A model generated the notes under the pieces. That model was not told the origin of the DNA, ran no database searches, and saw only the letters and a list, made by a program, of their open reading frames with translations. Below, piece by piece: positions 35,901 through 45,001 of a DNA stretch of 64,000 nt (position 1 is the stretch's first letter; each line of letters opens with the position of its first letter). A program made the position numbers and the translations under genes. This DNA comes from Silvimonas terrae (GTDB lineage: Bacteria > Pseudomonadota > Gammaproteobacteria > Burkholderiales > Chitinibacteraceae). The DNA lies in assembly GCF_014202765.1 (NCBI RefSeq), contig NZ_JACHHN010000004.1, forward strand, positions 395,097 to 459,096. The letters are read 5' to 3'.

Positions 35901-35950
35901 AGCACAGCAGCATGGCCGAGGGCAATGTTGGTTTGCGGCTGGATTGGTAA
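32945..35950 (+). CDS. Glycine-rich autotransporter, C-terminal fragment with beta-barrel
   Basis: The second frame continues the glycine-rich passenger. Near residues 430-480 come autotransporter-associated strand repeats (LTKAGAGTLLLQGDNPFAGG, TTIAAGTLIVG), and the last ~300 residues form a type V secretion barrel (GWGRIWGDHL, GLQVGQDVY, final strand NVGLRLDW ending in Trp). Translated alone it lacks a signal peptide and would not be exported. Joined to 31752-32948 the protein would have about 1,395 residues. Likely role: surface adhesion or biofilm matrix. Confidence 0.85.
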   Translation: MTGGVGGNGGDGGSGVLLSAGGTVANNGQITGGNGNRGGGAGVVSGSGSGGAAGTGGSGIAIDSDGAVTNNASGRITGGNGGDNGAGGGGPGGNGGGGLVLTGHGQVDNSGQITGGNGGSGANGAGGAGGSGGTGGAGTVVVGSGNVTNRATIRGGTGGSGGGGAGSGAGGTGGTGGSGVLLSHGGVLNNNGTIIGGSGTRGGNSSSTGGDGGTGGSGVQVTIDGGTITNTGSITGGQGAVAGAGSSAGAAGAGGVGISGQNIAIINSGSIAGGLSSAGTAATAIQFTGGTNSLELHKNSSITGTVDATVGNNTLILGGSDDDSFNAANIGSTAQYRGFAAYEKDGSSTWTLSGTTAALTPWTINQGTLVVSQDGSLGDPSGSLTLNGGTLRWGASYDLASSRAVTLGTNGGTLDTNGFNSTLEQGITGSGALTKAGAGTLLLQGDNPFAGGTTIAAGTLIVGDPNHAGAALSGGGNVLVASGATLGGYGSVTGNVTNNGTLAVGDALPQFASNGTASTRLATPVMRAVNDGGTGNFIVNGNLLNAGLVQLGGNRVGNTLTVNGNYTGQQGVIALHAELGVDNSPTDRLVINSGSATGNTVLNISNLGGRGGLTLGNGIEVVAANNGATTAASAFSGRDVSAGAYTYRLFQGGKDAGTQENWYLRSTLTNPIEPPPGSIDGETPLYRSEDPVYMEIPALGRQMLSQQIGTFHDRMGGQDLLTEEGKMQAGWGRIWGDHLSENHTGTVNPSFDGNMFGLQVGQDVYDMVSDEGHRDHIGFILGYGHASGDISGFALGEQNLAAGSLSMQTWSVGGYWTHIAPQGWYSDMVVLGSYLHADPGSVEGNTANAHGQSLTTSAETGISLPLSERWQIEPQAQLIYQYIHINDLTDPASTVSFDNTSGLTARVGARLAGSLQGQGQTWHPYVRLDVLHYFGQDDRITFADTTTLNADARATQGHVGAGVYTRWSKTVSGYATAGYWFNLGGEHSSMAEGNVGLRLDW

Positions 35951-36172
35951 ATGCACCGGGGCAACTGATCAGATCAGACCAGATCATCTCCAGCATGGGG
36001 ACGACGCATCCGAAACCCGGTGCAAGCCGGGTTTTTAGTTGCCCATGCCGGTTTGCCCCGGCGCGGCTTGCCGTTCAACCTGCTCACGCGGCCCATTTCC
36101 AGCCGTGCCGCGCTATAAAGAAAAAAACCGCGCAATGGCAGCGGTCGACCAGGGTTGATATGAGGTACACAC

Positions 36173-36568
36173 ATGGGAAGCCGGGAAGCCCAGGACCGGA
36201 TTTTGCAGATCATCAGCCAGACCTTGAGTCCGGTTCTGCCCAAGGATCAAAAACTGACCGGGCAAGCCGTCGAGTCTGGCGGTGGCCATCTTTATATTGT
36301 GCTGGCGGCACAAAGGCACGCCAGCGCACCGGACGCCATGCGTTACGGTCTGGATCTGGCGTTCAAGATGCCCGCGCGGGAATGGGGGCGATTCCAGTCC
36401 ACGCCGGAACCTCAACAAGCGTATCTGCTCCAGACTTTTGAGCAGACCATCCGCGGCAAGCTGGCAGAAGCCTTTGAACACTGGAAAGACGTGGTGGACT
36501 TCAGAACCGCCTCGCAAAGCGAACCCAAGCGCATCACCTTCATTGAGTTTGATAACTTCGGCCAATAG
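36173..36568 (+). CDS. Conserved-looking hypothetical protein, 131 residues
   Basis: A cytoplasmic protein with a balanced composition and no membrane segment, starting MGSREAQDRILQIISQTLSP after a GAGG Shine-Dalgarno. Predicted pattern is helix, then strands (SGGGHLYIVLAAQ), then helices, ending KRITFIEFDNFGQ. I do not recognise a family. It stands alone between the autotransporter and a GH5 gene. Base composition is like its neighbours and the frame has good coding character. Confidence 0.7.
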   Translation: MGSREAQDRILQIISQTLSPVLPKDQKLTGQAVESGGGHLYIVLAAQRHASAPDAMRYGLDLAFKMPAREWGRFQSTPEPQQAYLLQTFEQTIRGKLAEAFEHWKDVVDFRTASQSEPKRITFIEFDNFGQ

Positions 36569-36689
36569 TCCCTCAGCACCCGCGCCCCGGCACAAGGCTG
36601 GCGCGGGTCCGCAGAACCCGGGATAGTCCACACATCACCGGCCATGATTGCCCCGGCCATGACCCAACGATGTTGTCCGTGGAGCCACA

Positions 36690-37904
36690 ATGTTGTGCCG
36701 ATTTGCCCCTTTGTTGCTTGCCGCAGCCGCTTGTCTGTCTGCCGCCGCCAACGCCGCAGACCTGATGGCGTTCTGGCAGACCGCGCAATACGGCGGCAAC
36801 AGTTTTAACCGGCTGCCGCCCGGCAAACCGTATTTCGAGGCGCTGCATGCTTATGGCGCCACCTGGGTGCGCCTGGCCTATGACAAATGGTCTGGCCAGC
36901 AGCAGGACTTTCTCATTGGCAATGCCGACGAGTATCGCGGCCTGCAACCCGCCGACCTGGCGACCCTGAAAGCCACCCTGGATCGTGCCCAGGCCGCCCG
37001 ATTAAAAGTGGTGATTGCGCCGCTGTCTTTACCTGGCGCCCGCTGGACGCAAAACAATCACGGCCGGTTTGATGACCGGCTGTGGCAAGACCCCAAATAC
37101 GCGCAACAAGCCGCAGCATTCTGGCGCGATCTGGCGCGGGAACTCAAAGACCACCCGGCCGTCGCCGCTTACAACCTGATCAATGAACCCGCCCCGGAAC
37201 AAAACGGCGGACTGGCAGGCCATGCGGATCTCGCCACCCAGCAAGCGTGGTACCAGCAGCAACGGGGTGGCCCGCGTGATTTGCCGGCGTTCTACACCAC
37301 CGTGATCAAGGCCATCCGCGAAGTAGACCCCCTGACCCCCATCATGGTGGATTCAGGCTGGTACGGCGCCGCCGACATGTTCGCTTATTGGCCCAGCGCC
37401 TTGGCCGATGCCCGCGTGTTGTACAGCTTTCACATGTATGAACCCTACGAGGCCACCAGCCCGCGCAACCTCAGCCGCAGGCCACCTTATAGCTACCCCG
37501 GCGACGTCCCGGTCGGCGGCAAAACGCAACATTGGGATGCGCAACAAATCGCGCGCTGGATGCAGTCCCCACTGGACTGGGCCAAAGCGCACCAGGTCCC
37601 GCCCCAGCACATGGTGGCCGGCGAATTTGGCTGCATGCGCATGTGGGCTGGCTGTGCTGCTTACTTGCAAGATGTGCTGGATGCGCTGGACCACGCGCAA
37701 ATTCACTGGGCGTTTTATAGCTTCAGGGAAGATGCCTGGGACGGTATGGACTACGAACTAGGCCAGTTCAGAGTGCCAGACGTGTACTGGGCCGCCATCA
37801 AACAAAACACACCCGATCCGCTGGTCCGGCAACCCAACGCCCTGTTTGAGTTGATCCATCAGCACATGCAGCCAGCCGTCCAGCCTCCGGTTGGAAAAAA
37901 CTGA
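36690..37904 (+). CDS. Secreted glycoside hydrolase family 5 (cellulase-like)
   Basis: A 404-residue exported enzyme with a signal peptide (FAPLLLAAAACLSAAANA). The TIM-barrel GH5 signature AVAAYNLINEPAPEQ carries the acid/base Glu166, and MVAGEFGCMR near the end carries the likely nucleophile Glu312. VRLAYDKW and SFHMYEPYE are further GH5 landmarks. It should cleave a beta-linked glucan or mannan. A GGAG Shine-Dalgarno precedes the ATG. No other polysaccharide genes are adjacent. Confidence 0.88.
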   Translation: MLCRFAPLLLAAAACLSAAANAADLMAFWQTAQYGGNSFNRLPPGKPYFEALHAYGATWVRLAYDKWSGQQQDFLIGNADEYRGLQPADLATLKATLDRAQAARLKVVIAPLSLPGARWTQNNHGRFDDRLWQDPKYAQQAAAFWRDLARELKDHPAVAAYNLINEPAPEQNGGLAGHADLATQQAWYQQQRGGPRDLPAFYTTVIKAIREVDPLTPIMVDSGWYGAADMFAYWPSALADARVLYSFHMYEPYEATSPRNLSRRPPYSYPGDVPVGGKTQHWDAQQIARWMQSPLDWAKAHQVPPQHMVAGEFGCMRMWAGCAAYLQDVLDALDHAQIHWAFYSFREDAWDGMDYELGQFRVPDVYWAAIKQNTPDPLVRQPNALFELIHQHMQPAVQPPVGKN

Positions 37905-38208
37905 TTTGCGCCAGGCACGCGGAACGGGTGACGACGTCTGGTGAGTTTCGCCCTTTCCGGCAAGACGCCTTGGCGGGATTTTAGCGCGGGTCAGATGCGC
38001 CTTAGCGGCCCGGTTGCGTGCGGCCAGGACGGCAGCAAACTCGCCAGAATTTCAGCACAGGCGCCATCGGTGCTACCATTTTGTGCGGGTTGCGGATTCT
38101 GTTGTACGTGATCACCGCGCAACGCATGCAAAGATGATTCGACCACCGTCCGGCGCAAAGGCCGTCTTGCAGAACCGCCCCCAGTGAACGCCCCTCAATT
38201 GAACCTTC
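37905..38208. other. Intergenic gap upstream of the large regulator
   Basis: These 304 bp contain no recognised gene; a short reverse ORF across 38002-38223 has poor coding character. Confidence 0.4.
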
Positions 38209-41094
38209 ATGGCTAGAACGCATATCCGCTCGATTTCTCCCTATGACGGAGGTGCGTGCCTCTCCTTCGGCCCGTTCAAGCTATTCCCGGCCGAGCGGCT
38301 ATTAACGCGCAATGGTGCCCCTGTGCAACTGGGCGGCCGCGCGCTGGATGTGCTGGTCGTTCTTGTCGCAAGGGCCGGTTCAGTGGTCGAAAAAGATGAA
38401 CTCATCGCGAGCGCATGGCCCGGCGTCGTCGTGACCGAAGGGAGCCTGCGATTTCAGATCACCCTGCTGCGCAAAATACTGGGCGATGGGGTCGATGGTG
38501 CGCGGTATATCTCCAATGTGATGGGACGCGGCTACAGCTTCGTCGCCGAGCTGTCGCCCCACGACGACCCGCTGGCGCCAGATGAGCGGATTGCGGCACA
38601 CCGGCTGGATGTGAGCTTGCCGGTGCAAGTGACCGAACTGTACGGGCGCAGCCAGGACGTCGCCGCCATTTCGCAGCGCCTTGCTGCCAGCCGCTTTCTT
38701 ACCATCGTGGGGGCCGGCGGCGTCGGCAAGACCAGTGTGGCTATCAAAGTAGGCCATGACAGCCGGGAGCGGTTGGGGGACGCGATTGTCTTCGTCGACC
38801 TCGCCGCACTGAGTGATCCTGCGCTGGTCCCCACCGCCGTCGCCGCGGCGCTGCATCTTTCTGTCCGTTCTGCCGACCCGCTGCCCAGCCTGCTGGCCTG
38901 GCTGCGGGACAAGCGCCTGCTGCTCATTCTGGACAACTGCGAGCACGTGATCGATGCTGCGGCAGGGCTGGCCAGCGGTATTGCGCAAGCCACGGCGCAA
39001 GTGCAAATCCTGGCCACCAGTCGTGAACCCCTGCGCGTGCCCGGCGAGCAGATTTTCCGGCTTGAGCCGCTGGCGACGCCTCCGGACCAGCCTGGCATCA
39101 CCGCCGACACCATCCTGGCTTACCCGGCCACGCGTCTCTTTGTGGAACGGGCTGGCGCCAGCGGTGCGACGCTGGATGTAAGCGATCAGGATGCACCGGT
39201 GGTTGCGGACATCTGCCGCAAGCTGGATGGTCTGGCCCTGGCGATTGAGCTGGCGGCACGCCGCGTTGCGAGCTACGGCCTCCACCAGACAGCGGCACTG
39301 CTGAACGAGCGTTTGACACTGGCATGGCGCGGCCAGCGTCATGCATTGCCTCGTCACCAGACACTGCGCGCCACACTCGACTGGAGCTATGACCTGCTGG
39401 ACGATCGGGAAAAACGGGTGCTCTGCCAACTGCCGGTCTTCGTCGGGGATTTCACCCTGGCCGCCGCGCGGCAGGTCGTGCCCGCTGGCTCGCTATCGCA
39501 AGAAGATGTCGTTGATACGCTGGCCTGCCTGGCGGAAAAGTCACTGCTTGCGGTGCATCTTGCGGGCTCGCTCATTCAGTACCGGCTGCTCGAAAGTACG
39601 CGAGACTACCTCTTGTCCAGATCTGATCAACAGATTGAGGGTCTGGCGCGACGGCATGCTGCCTACGTCCACCGACACCTTGAAGAAAACACCGTCTCGT
39701 CAGCCGGTCTCGGTGCTGGTGCTTCTGCCGATATCGCCAACGTTCGCGCCGCATTGCAATGGGGTTTCGGGCCTGAGGGCGATGTCAATCTCGCCGTCGC
39801 GCTGGCGGCCGCCGCCGCGCCCGGGTTTCTGGCGATGTCGCTTCTCATTGAGTGCCGTTTCTGGGCTGAGCGGGCGCTCTCCGTCCTGAGCCCCGCCGCG
39901 CGTGGCATGCGCGCCGAGATGCAGTTGTACGCCGCATTGGGCCTTTCGCTGATGTTCACCCGCGGCAACTCGGACGATGTACGCGCTGCGCTGGAACAGA
40001 GCCTGGCCCTTGCGCAGGCCCTGGATGATGCGCCCAGCCAGGTCCAGTTGCTGGGGGCGCTGCAGATCTTTCACGAGCGCGTCGGTGACTTCAAAGTGTC
40101 GCTGGGCGAAGCACAACGCAGCCTGATGGTCGCCACCGGCAGTACCGATCCAATGACGCTGGCGACCGCCAACGCCATGATGGGCCTGTGCCTTCATCTG
40201 GACGGCGACCAGGTCAAGGCGCGCGCGCTGCTGGAGGCTGCCCTTGCCACACCCGTACAGCCCAAACTATCGGGCACAATCTATATCGGCTTTGATCACC
40301 GCAACCGCGCCGGTATCGCGCTGGCCCGCACGCTTTGGCTACTGGGTCATGCCAGTCTGGCCGTGCAGACGGCAGAGCGCACCGTCAAGGAGGCAGGCGA
40401 ACTGGATCATCCGGTCACGCTATGTATCGCGCTGATCTGGGCGGTATCCGTCTTTGTGTGGGCTGGTGATCTCGCACGCGCCGAGGCCGACATCGATCGC
40501 TTTATTGCCTGCGCGCAAGCCCACTCTCTGGGCCCTTATCTGGCTGTTGGCCGGGGCGTGAAAGGCGAGCTGGCCATCCGCCGGGGTGAGCACCCTGAGC
40601 AAGGCATAGCGGCCATTCGCGGTTGTCTGGTTGAGCTGCATGAAGCGCGCTACGAGTTGTTGACGACCGGATTCTGTCTGGCACTGACCGAGGGGCTTGG
40701 GGCTGCCGGCAGGATCGGAGAGGCGCTCGAACTGGTCGAGCACACCATTGCAGCGGTCCAGGCCAACGGGGACCTCTACTACCTGCCAGAACTGTTGCGG
40801 ATCAAGGCCTGGGTACTGCTTCGTGCTGCGGATGATAACGTTGCGCAAGCACAGGCTTGCCTTGTTGAATCTCTGGCACTGAGCCAGCACCAGGGCGCAC
40901 TCTCTTGGGCGCTGCGCGCAGCGACGGACCTCGCCCGGATGTGGGCGCCAACCCGGCGCGAGGAAGCACGGGACCTGCTGGCCGCCACCCTGGGGCGGTT
41001 CGAAGAGGGGTTTGAGACGGCGGATCTCGTCACCGCGAGCGCCTTACTGCAGCAAATGGACGAGGCCGAGCTAACACTTCATCACAACACATAA
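38209..41094 (+). CDS. Large winged-helix/P-loop ATPase regulator (AfsR/CadC-like)
   Basis: A 961-residue cytoplasmic regulator. Residues 18-115 form an OmpR-type winged helix (FKLFPAERLLTRNGAPVQLG, VVTEGSLRFQITLLRKILG, YISNVMGRGYSFV). Residues 160-450 form a STAND/NB-ARC-like ATPase (Walker A IVGAGGVGKTS at 168-175; Walker B LLLILDNCEHV near 238). The rest is a helical TPR-like region. Such proteins integrate a ligand signal with ATP-driven activation of transcription. It ends 100 bp before ohr on the same strand, so ohr may be a target. Confidence 0.88.
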   Translation: MARTHIRSISPYDGGACLSFGPFKLFPAERLLTRNGAPVQLGGRALDVLVVLVARAGSVVEKDELIASAWPGVVVTEGSLRFQITLLRKILGDGVDGARYISNVMGRGYSFVAELSPHDDPLAPDERIAAHRLDVSLPVQVTELYGRSQDVAAISQRLAASRFLTIVGAGGVGKTSVAIKVGHDSRERLGDAIVFVDLAALSDPALVPTAVAAALHLSVRSADPLPSLLAWLRDKRLLLILDNCEHVIDAAAGLASGIAQATAQVQILATSREPLRVPGEQIFRLEPLATPPDQPGITADTILAYPATRLFVERAGASGATLDVSDQDAPVVADICRKLDGLALAIELAARRVASYGLHQTAALLNERLTLAWRGQRHALPRHQTLRATLDWSYDLLDDREKRVLCQLPVFVGDFTLAAARQVVPAGSLSQEDVVDTLACLAEKSLLAVHLAGSLIQYRLLESTRDYLLSRSDQQIEGLARRHAAYVHRHLEENTVSSAGLGAGASADIANVRAALQWGFGPEGDVNLAVALAAAAAPGFLAMSLLIECRFWAERALSVLSPAARGMRAEMQLYAALGLSLMFTRGNSDDVRAALEQSLALAQALDDAPSQVQLLGALQIFHERVGDFKVSLGEAQRSLMVATGSTDPMTLATANAMMGLCLHLDGDQVKARALLEAALATPVQPKLSGTIYIGFDHRNRAGIALARTLWLLGHASLAVQTAERTVKEAGELDHPVTLCIALIWAVSVFVWAGDLARAEADIDRFIACAQAHSLGPYLAVGRGVKGELAIRRGEHPEQGIAAIRGCLVELHEARYELLTTGFCLALTEGLGAAGRIGEALELVEHTIAAVQANGDLYYLPELLRIKAWVLLRAADDNVAQAQACLVESLALSQHQGALSWALRAATDLARMWAPTRREEARDLLAATLGRFEEGFETADLVTASALLQQMDEAELTLHHNT

Positions 41095-41193
41095 CGTGCG
41101 AGCCATACGATACCGCCCCAGACTGGCATCACGTGACGGGGCCGAGCCCTGGCCAGTCCGCCACGATGACCACCGCATCGAGGAATCGGCCCC

Positions 41194-41607
41194 ATGGAAC
41201 AGCACAAGATGATTTACACGGCAAAAGTCCAGACGATCGGTGGCCGTGACGGCACTGCCCGCAGCGTCGATGGTCGTTTTCAGGTGCTGCTCGCACCGCC
41301 TGGCGCCGAGGAGCCCGACACCAGCCCGGAACAGCTCTTTGCTGCTGGCTGGTCGGCCTGCTTTGAGGGCGCGATGCAACTGGCCGCCCGCAAGATGAAA
41401 GTGTCGCTACCGCCGGCCTTCGCCATCAATACCGAGATCGATTTGCAGGATGCTGCGGACGGCTACTTTATGGGGGCCCGCCTGAAGGTCAGTCTGCCCG
41501 AGCTGGAATACAAGGTAGCCCAGGCGATCATTGATGCCGCGCACCAGACTTGCCTGTATTCCAAGGCAACCCCCGCGAATATCCATGTAGCGCTCAGCCT
41601 CGCCTAA
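41194..41607 (+). CDS. ohr: Organic hydroperoxide resistance protein Ohr
   Basis: A 137-residue thiol peroxidase of the Ohr/OsmC family, which reduces organic and fatty-acid hydroperoxides. The two reactive cysteines lie in GWSACFEGAMQLAA and HQTCLYSKATPAN, as in the family. SPEQLFAAG and the C-terminal NIHVALSLA also match. Met6 (MIYTAKVQTIGG) is an alternative start. OhrR, the usual MarR-type repressor, is not adjacent. The gene follows the large P-loop regulator. Confidence 0.93.
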   Translation: MEQHKMIYTAKVQTIGGRDGTARSVDGRFQVLLAPPGAEEPDTSPEQLFAAGWSACFEGAMQLAARKMKVSLPPAFAINTEIDLQDAADGYFMGARLKVSLPELEYKVAQAIIDAAHQTCLYSKATPANIHVALSLA

Positions 41608-41743
41608 GGCCTTTCATCTAGCCATCAGCCTGGAGGGGGCGCTCTAAAAGCATCCGCCCTATGTCCAATGGCCGAACGCCCGTTCGCTCGGCAGCCAATA
41701 GCCAGGTTTTCCGCTGGCAATGTGCATGCCTCTTGCCCACGCT

Positions 41744-44700
41744 TCAGTGCGGTTGCACAGCGTGGGCGTCTTTGAGCGCGGATAACTCATCGTGCATGAT
41801 GGTGGTGAAAACTTCGATGTCTTCCCAAGGCGCCTCACAGTGCAACAGGTCCTGCAATTCTTCGCACTGATCAAGCAGCATGGACGCCCCCAGGACGGAG
41901 AGTCCCCCAACCATTTTATGCGCCCATCGTGCCAGACCTTGCATATCACGGCTTCTGGAAAGCGTATCCAGCACCAACAGGTCTTCGTCGATCTGCTGCA
42001 AAAAAGGGCTGAGGTAGGCATCAGGAATATGAGGGAATCGGGATGGCAAAGCGCCCACAGAATCCGCGTCAGCGGATGCCTGCGGAGTGGGCCTTCGGGC
42101 CACTAGCACCGATCGCAATACAGAGAGCGATAACGGCTTGGTCAAATAGTCGGTAAAGCCAAGCTGGTGCCCTTGTTCAATGTCTTGCGAACTGGCACTG
42201 GCACTGACCGCATATACGGGTAGCTCTGGGGCATGTTTGCGAATTTGCGCAAGCAGTTCGATGCCATTCATGCGCGGCATGTCCAGATCGGTCAGGACAA
42301 GATCAACATGAAGCCGCTGCAGCAACGCCAGGGCTTCTTCACCGTCTGCGGCGTCCAGAACGTGGGCTCCCAAGGTCTGCAGTTGATCGCGCAGCAATGC
42401 CCGATTCAGTTTGTTATCCTCTGCGATGAGCACGGTGACCATCGAGAAATCAGGCACCTCCGTTTGATCCGGCTCCGCATCGATTGCCGCCGTTTCAGTT
42501 GTTCCATCAGGCGATCCGAGCTTTTGCACGGCTTGTTGAACACCCGCAATACTAAAGATACTCACCTGCAACGAGCCGTCCTCTTTGGGCGCAGGGACCA
42601 GCGGCCCGCCCTGGGTGGCATGCAGTACACGACTGGAATCAGGCCATATCCGTGCAATGTCTTCCGGGACAAACTCGTCGGTCACCACCAGGTAATCGCA
42701 CGCGGCAAGGTCTGCTTGTGTGGTGTGTGGCGTCACCCAGACGGGTGTGGCGTTTGCCGGGTCATACAGGGTATCGAACCATTCGCGGTACTCAGCCGCC
42801 CGGCAATAAATTGCCGGACTTCCCTTTAGTTGTTCAGGCAAGGGATAAGACTCGTCAGCGGTAAGCGGCAAAGTCACCTCAACCCGCGAACCTATCCCTT
42901 CTATGCTTTCCAGTTTGACTTCTCCGTGCATCAACGCGCAAAGACGTGCACAAATGGCCAAGCCTAGTCCCGTGCCGCTCGCCTGTGCCAGGCGCATCCC
43001 CTCACCCTGAGTGAAAGGCTGGAATAGCCGTGCCCGCAACGCATCAGGGATCCCCACCCCTGAATCTGCCACCGTCAGTTGCAGCCTGTTATCCACCCAC
43101 GCTGCACGTACCGTCACTTTTCCTGAAGGCGTAAATTTAAAGGCATTACCCAACAGGTTGTTCAATATCTGCGAAACACGAATGGCATCGAACAGCAATC
43201 GATCCGGGCAGTGGCGATCAATGGTGACGTACAAACGCAAACCCTGACGATTCGCAAGCGGCACATGGGCAGCAGCAATAAGGACAATGACTTCCCGCAG
43301 CGACTGCCATTCCGGAGACAACCGCATTTCCCCGATATCCATTTTGGAGAAATCCAGCACATCATTCACGACCTGCAATAGCCCTTGCGCCGAAGCCTGC
43401 ATCGCCAGAACGCGCGCCTCCTGCTCTGCCACCAACGCGCCGTGCGCCACCAGTTCCAGATTGCCCATCAGGGATGCAAGGGGCGTGCGGATTTCGTGGC
43501 TCATTGCGGCAAAAAAACCCAGCCTTGCCCGGGCGGACTGCTCAGTGGTTTCTTTGGCTTCCCTGAGCAAATTCTCGGCCTCGTGTTGCTCAGTCATATC
43601 TGCAATGGCGCAGAACAAGACATCCGTTTTATTGACGGAGGCCGGGGCATAGGAAATTTTCAAATGCAAAGGGGAAAGCTCGCGCGAACGTGTCAGGGAG
43701 AATTGAAACTGTTTGATAGCACGCGCTTGTGTATCACTGCCGGGTGTAATTCCAGGCTGTTCAAATGCCTCACAAAGCCCAAGGGGTAATCTTGCGGCAT
43801 TGTCATCCAGCCCCAGAACATCCCGCGCATTCTGGTTTGCGGCAAGTATCCGGAAATCATTGCGCAGCACAATGCAAAGACCCACCGGTGTGGCATGCAC
43901 CAGTAAGTGGTTAAGAATTTCGCCTTCCAGCCCCCGCCGGGCCTCCTCATAGGTTCGGGTCAGATAACGGCGATTCCAGTATCGGTACATGGCCAGCAAT
44001 GCGGCTAACAACGCTGCCACCACGATAAATACGGCAAGCAATTCTGTTTGCAAAGAGGGCAGAGTCCGGGAACCGGGTAGCGCAAAAGTAACCGTGCCCA
44101 AGTCCATCGGCAGCGACACGCGACTGCCCCACCCATGCCACAGTTTCCAGTGAAAATGCGCTTCCTGATCCAGCGGCATGTTCTTTTGCACGTACAGAAT
44201 CGGCGGGGTCATGACGCCAGCAATCAGATTATTCCGGGCGTCAAATACAGCAATATCAGCAATGACTTTTGTGGTTGTAGAGTCAGAAAAAATGCGCTGG
44301 ATCGGAAAATTGGTAAACACCAGCGCATAGGGCTGGCCATCACGCGTGACCACAGAAAACACAATCGTGGTGTAAGAGGAAAATCCAAGCTCGGCAGGGG
44401 CGGGAAATCTGAAAGACCGGTCAGTCTGGGCGGCACTCAAGGGATCAATCCCTTGTAAAACAAGATGATTTCTGGCGGCATTCACCAGGACACTTAACCT
44501 TTGAGACACATTGCCAGCGAGGCCGGACTCCCAGAAACCCGCCCCATAAGATACCGAGCCATCCCACAGCGCAAACTCAATGGCGGGGGGCAGGTTGTTC
44601 TTTGAGATCAATCGCACTGACTGGTCACAAGCATCATGCAGGTAAACCTGATCCGGACCTTGCCCGTGCCGGGTACACAGAAGAGACGCAGGTGCTTTAA

Positions 44701-45001
44701 CCTCGGATGCCCCGGATTCGGCATGCGTCTGCCCGCTCTGCAAATGCGCTACGGTTAACATGCTCTGACGCAATGCAAGCGTCGTACTGACGTTATGCAT
44801 GAGCACCTGGATGCTTTCCTGCTCACGCCGGCTTGCACCTTCCATGAACGCAAACACAACGACCCATGCAATGCAGATGATGCTGAAAGCCAATAGCCCG
44901 ACGACGAAGGAAAAGGCCCGTCTTTCGCGTTTCAGGTTGTCTTCCAGTACCGATAGGGTCTGCAACGGCGAGGCTGCGGAGCTGGAAAAAAACGTGTCCA
45001 T
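41744..45001 (-). CDS. Hybrid sensor histidine kinase with REC and HPt domains
   Basis: A 1,085-residue BarA/EvgS-like kinase. Membrane segments at about 31-53 and 322-345 enclose a ~265-residue periplasmic sensor. A PAS-like domain (about 360-480) follows, then HisKA (MSHEIRTPLA, phospho-His502), HATPase (GVGIPDALRARLFQPFTQGE, ASGTGLGLAICARL), a pseudo-receiver-like segment, a receiver (TDLDMP, Asp905) and a C-terminal HPt (RWAHKMVGG, His1028). Phosphate would pass His-Asp-His to the NarL-type regulator. The start overlaps that regulator's stop (TGATG), so they are translationally coupled. Confidence 0.95.
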   Translation of the reverse strand: MDTFFSSSAASPLQTLSVLEDNLKRERRAFSFVVGLLAFSIICIAWVVVFAFMEGASRREQESIQVLMHNVSTTLALRQSMLTVAHLQSGQTHAESGASEVKAPASLLCTRHGQGPDQVYLHDACDQSVRLISKNNLPPAIEFALWDGSVSYGAGFWESGLAGNVSQRLSVLVNAARNHLVLQGIDPLSAAQTDRSFRFPAPAELGFSSYTTIVFSVVTRDGQPYALVFTNFPIQRIFSDSTTTKVIADIAVFDARNNLIAGVMTPPILYVQKNMPLDQEAHFHWKLWHGWGSRVSLPMDLGTVTFALPGSRTLPSLQTELLAVFIVVAALLAALLAMYRYWNRRYLTRTYEEARRGLEGEILNHLLVHATPVGLCIVLRNDFRILAANQNARDVLGLDDNAARLPLGLCEAFEQPGITPGSDTQARAIKQFQFSLTRSRELSPLHLKISYAPASVNKTDVLFCAIADMTEQHEAENLLREAKETTEQSARARLGFFAAMSHEIRTPLASLMGNLELVAHGALVAEQEARVLAMQASAQGLLQVVNDVLDFSKMDIGEMRLSPEWQSLREVIVLIAAAHVPLANRQGLRLYVTIDRHCPDRLLFDAIRVSQILNNLLGNAFKFTPSGKVTVRAAWVDNRLQLTVADSGVGIPDALRARLFQPFTQGEGMRLAQASGTGLGLAICARLCALMHGEVKLESIEGIGSRVEVTLPLTADESYPLPEQLKGSPAIYCRAAEYREWFDTLYDPANATPVWVTPHTTQADLAACDYLVVTDEFVPEDIARIWPDSSRVLHATQGGPLVPAPKEDGSLQVSIFSIAGVQQAVQKLGSPDGTTETAAIDAEPDQTEVPDFSMVTVLIAEDNKLNRALLRDQLQTLGAHVLDAADGEEALALLQRLHVDLVLTDLDMPRMNGIELLAQIRKHAPELPVYAVSASASSQDIEQGHQLGFTDYLTKPLSLSVLRSVLVARRPTPQASADADSVGALPSRFPHIPDAYLSPFLQQIDEDLLVLDTLSRSRDMQGLARWAHKMVGGLSVLGASMLLDQCEELQDLLHCEAPWEDIEVFTTIMHDELSALKDAHAVQPH

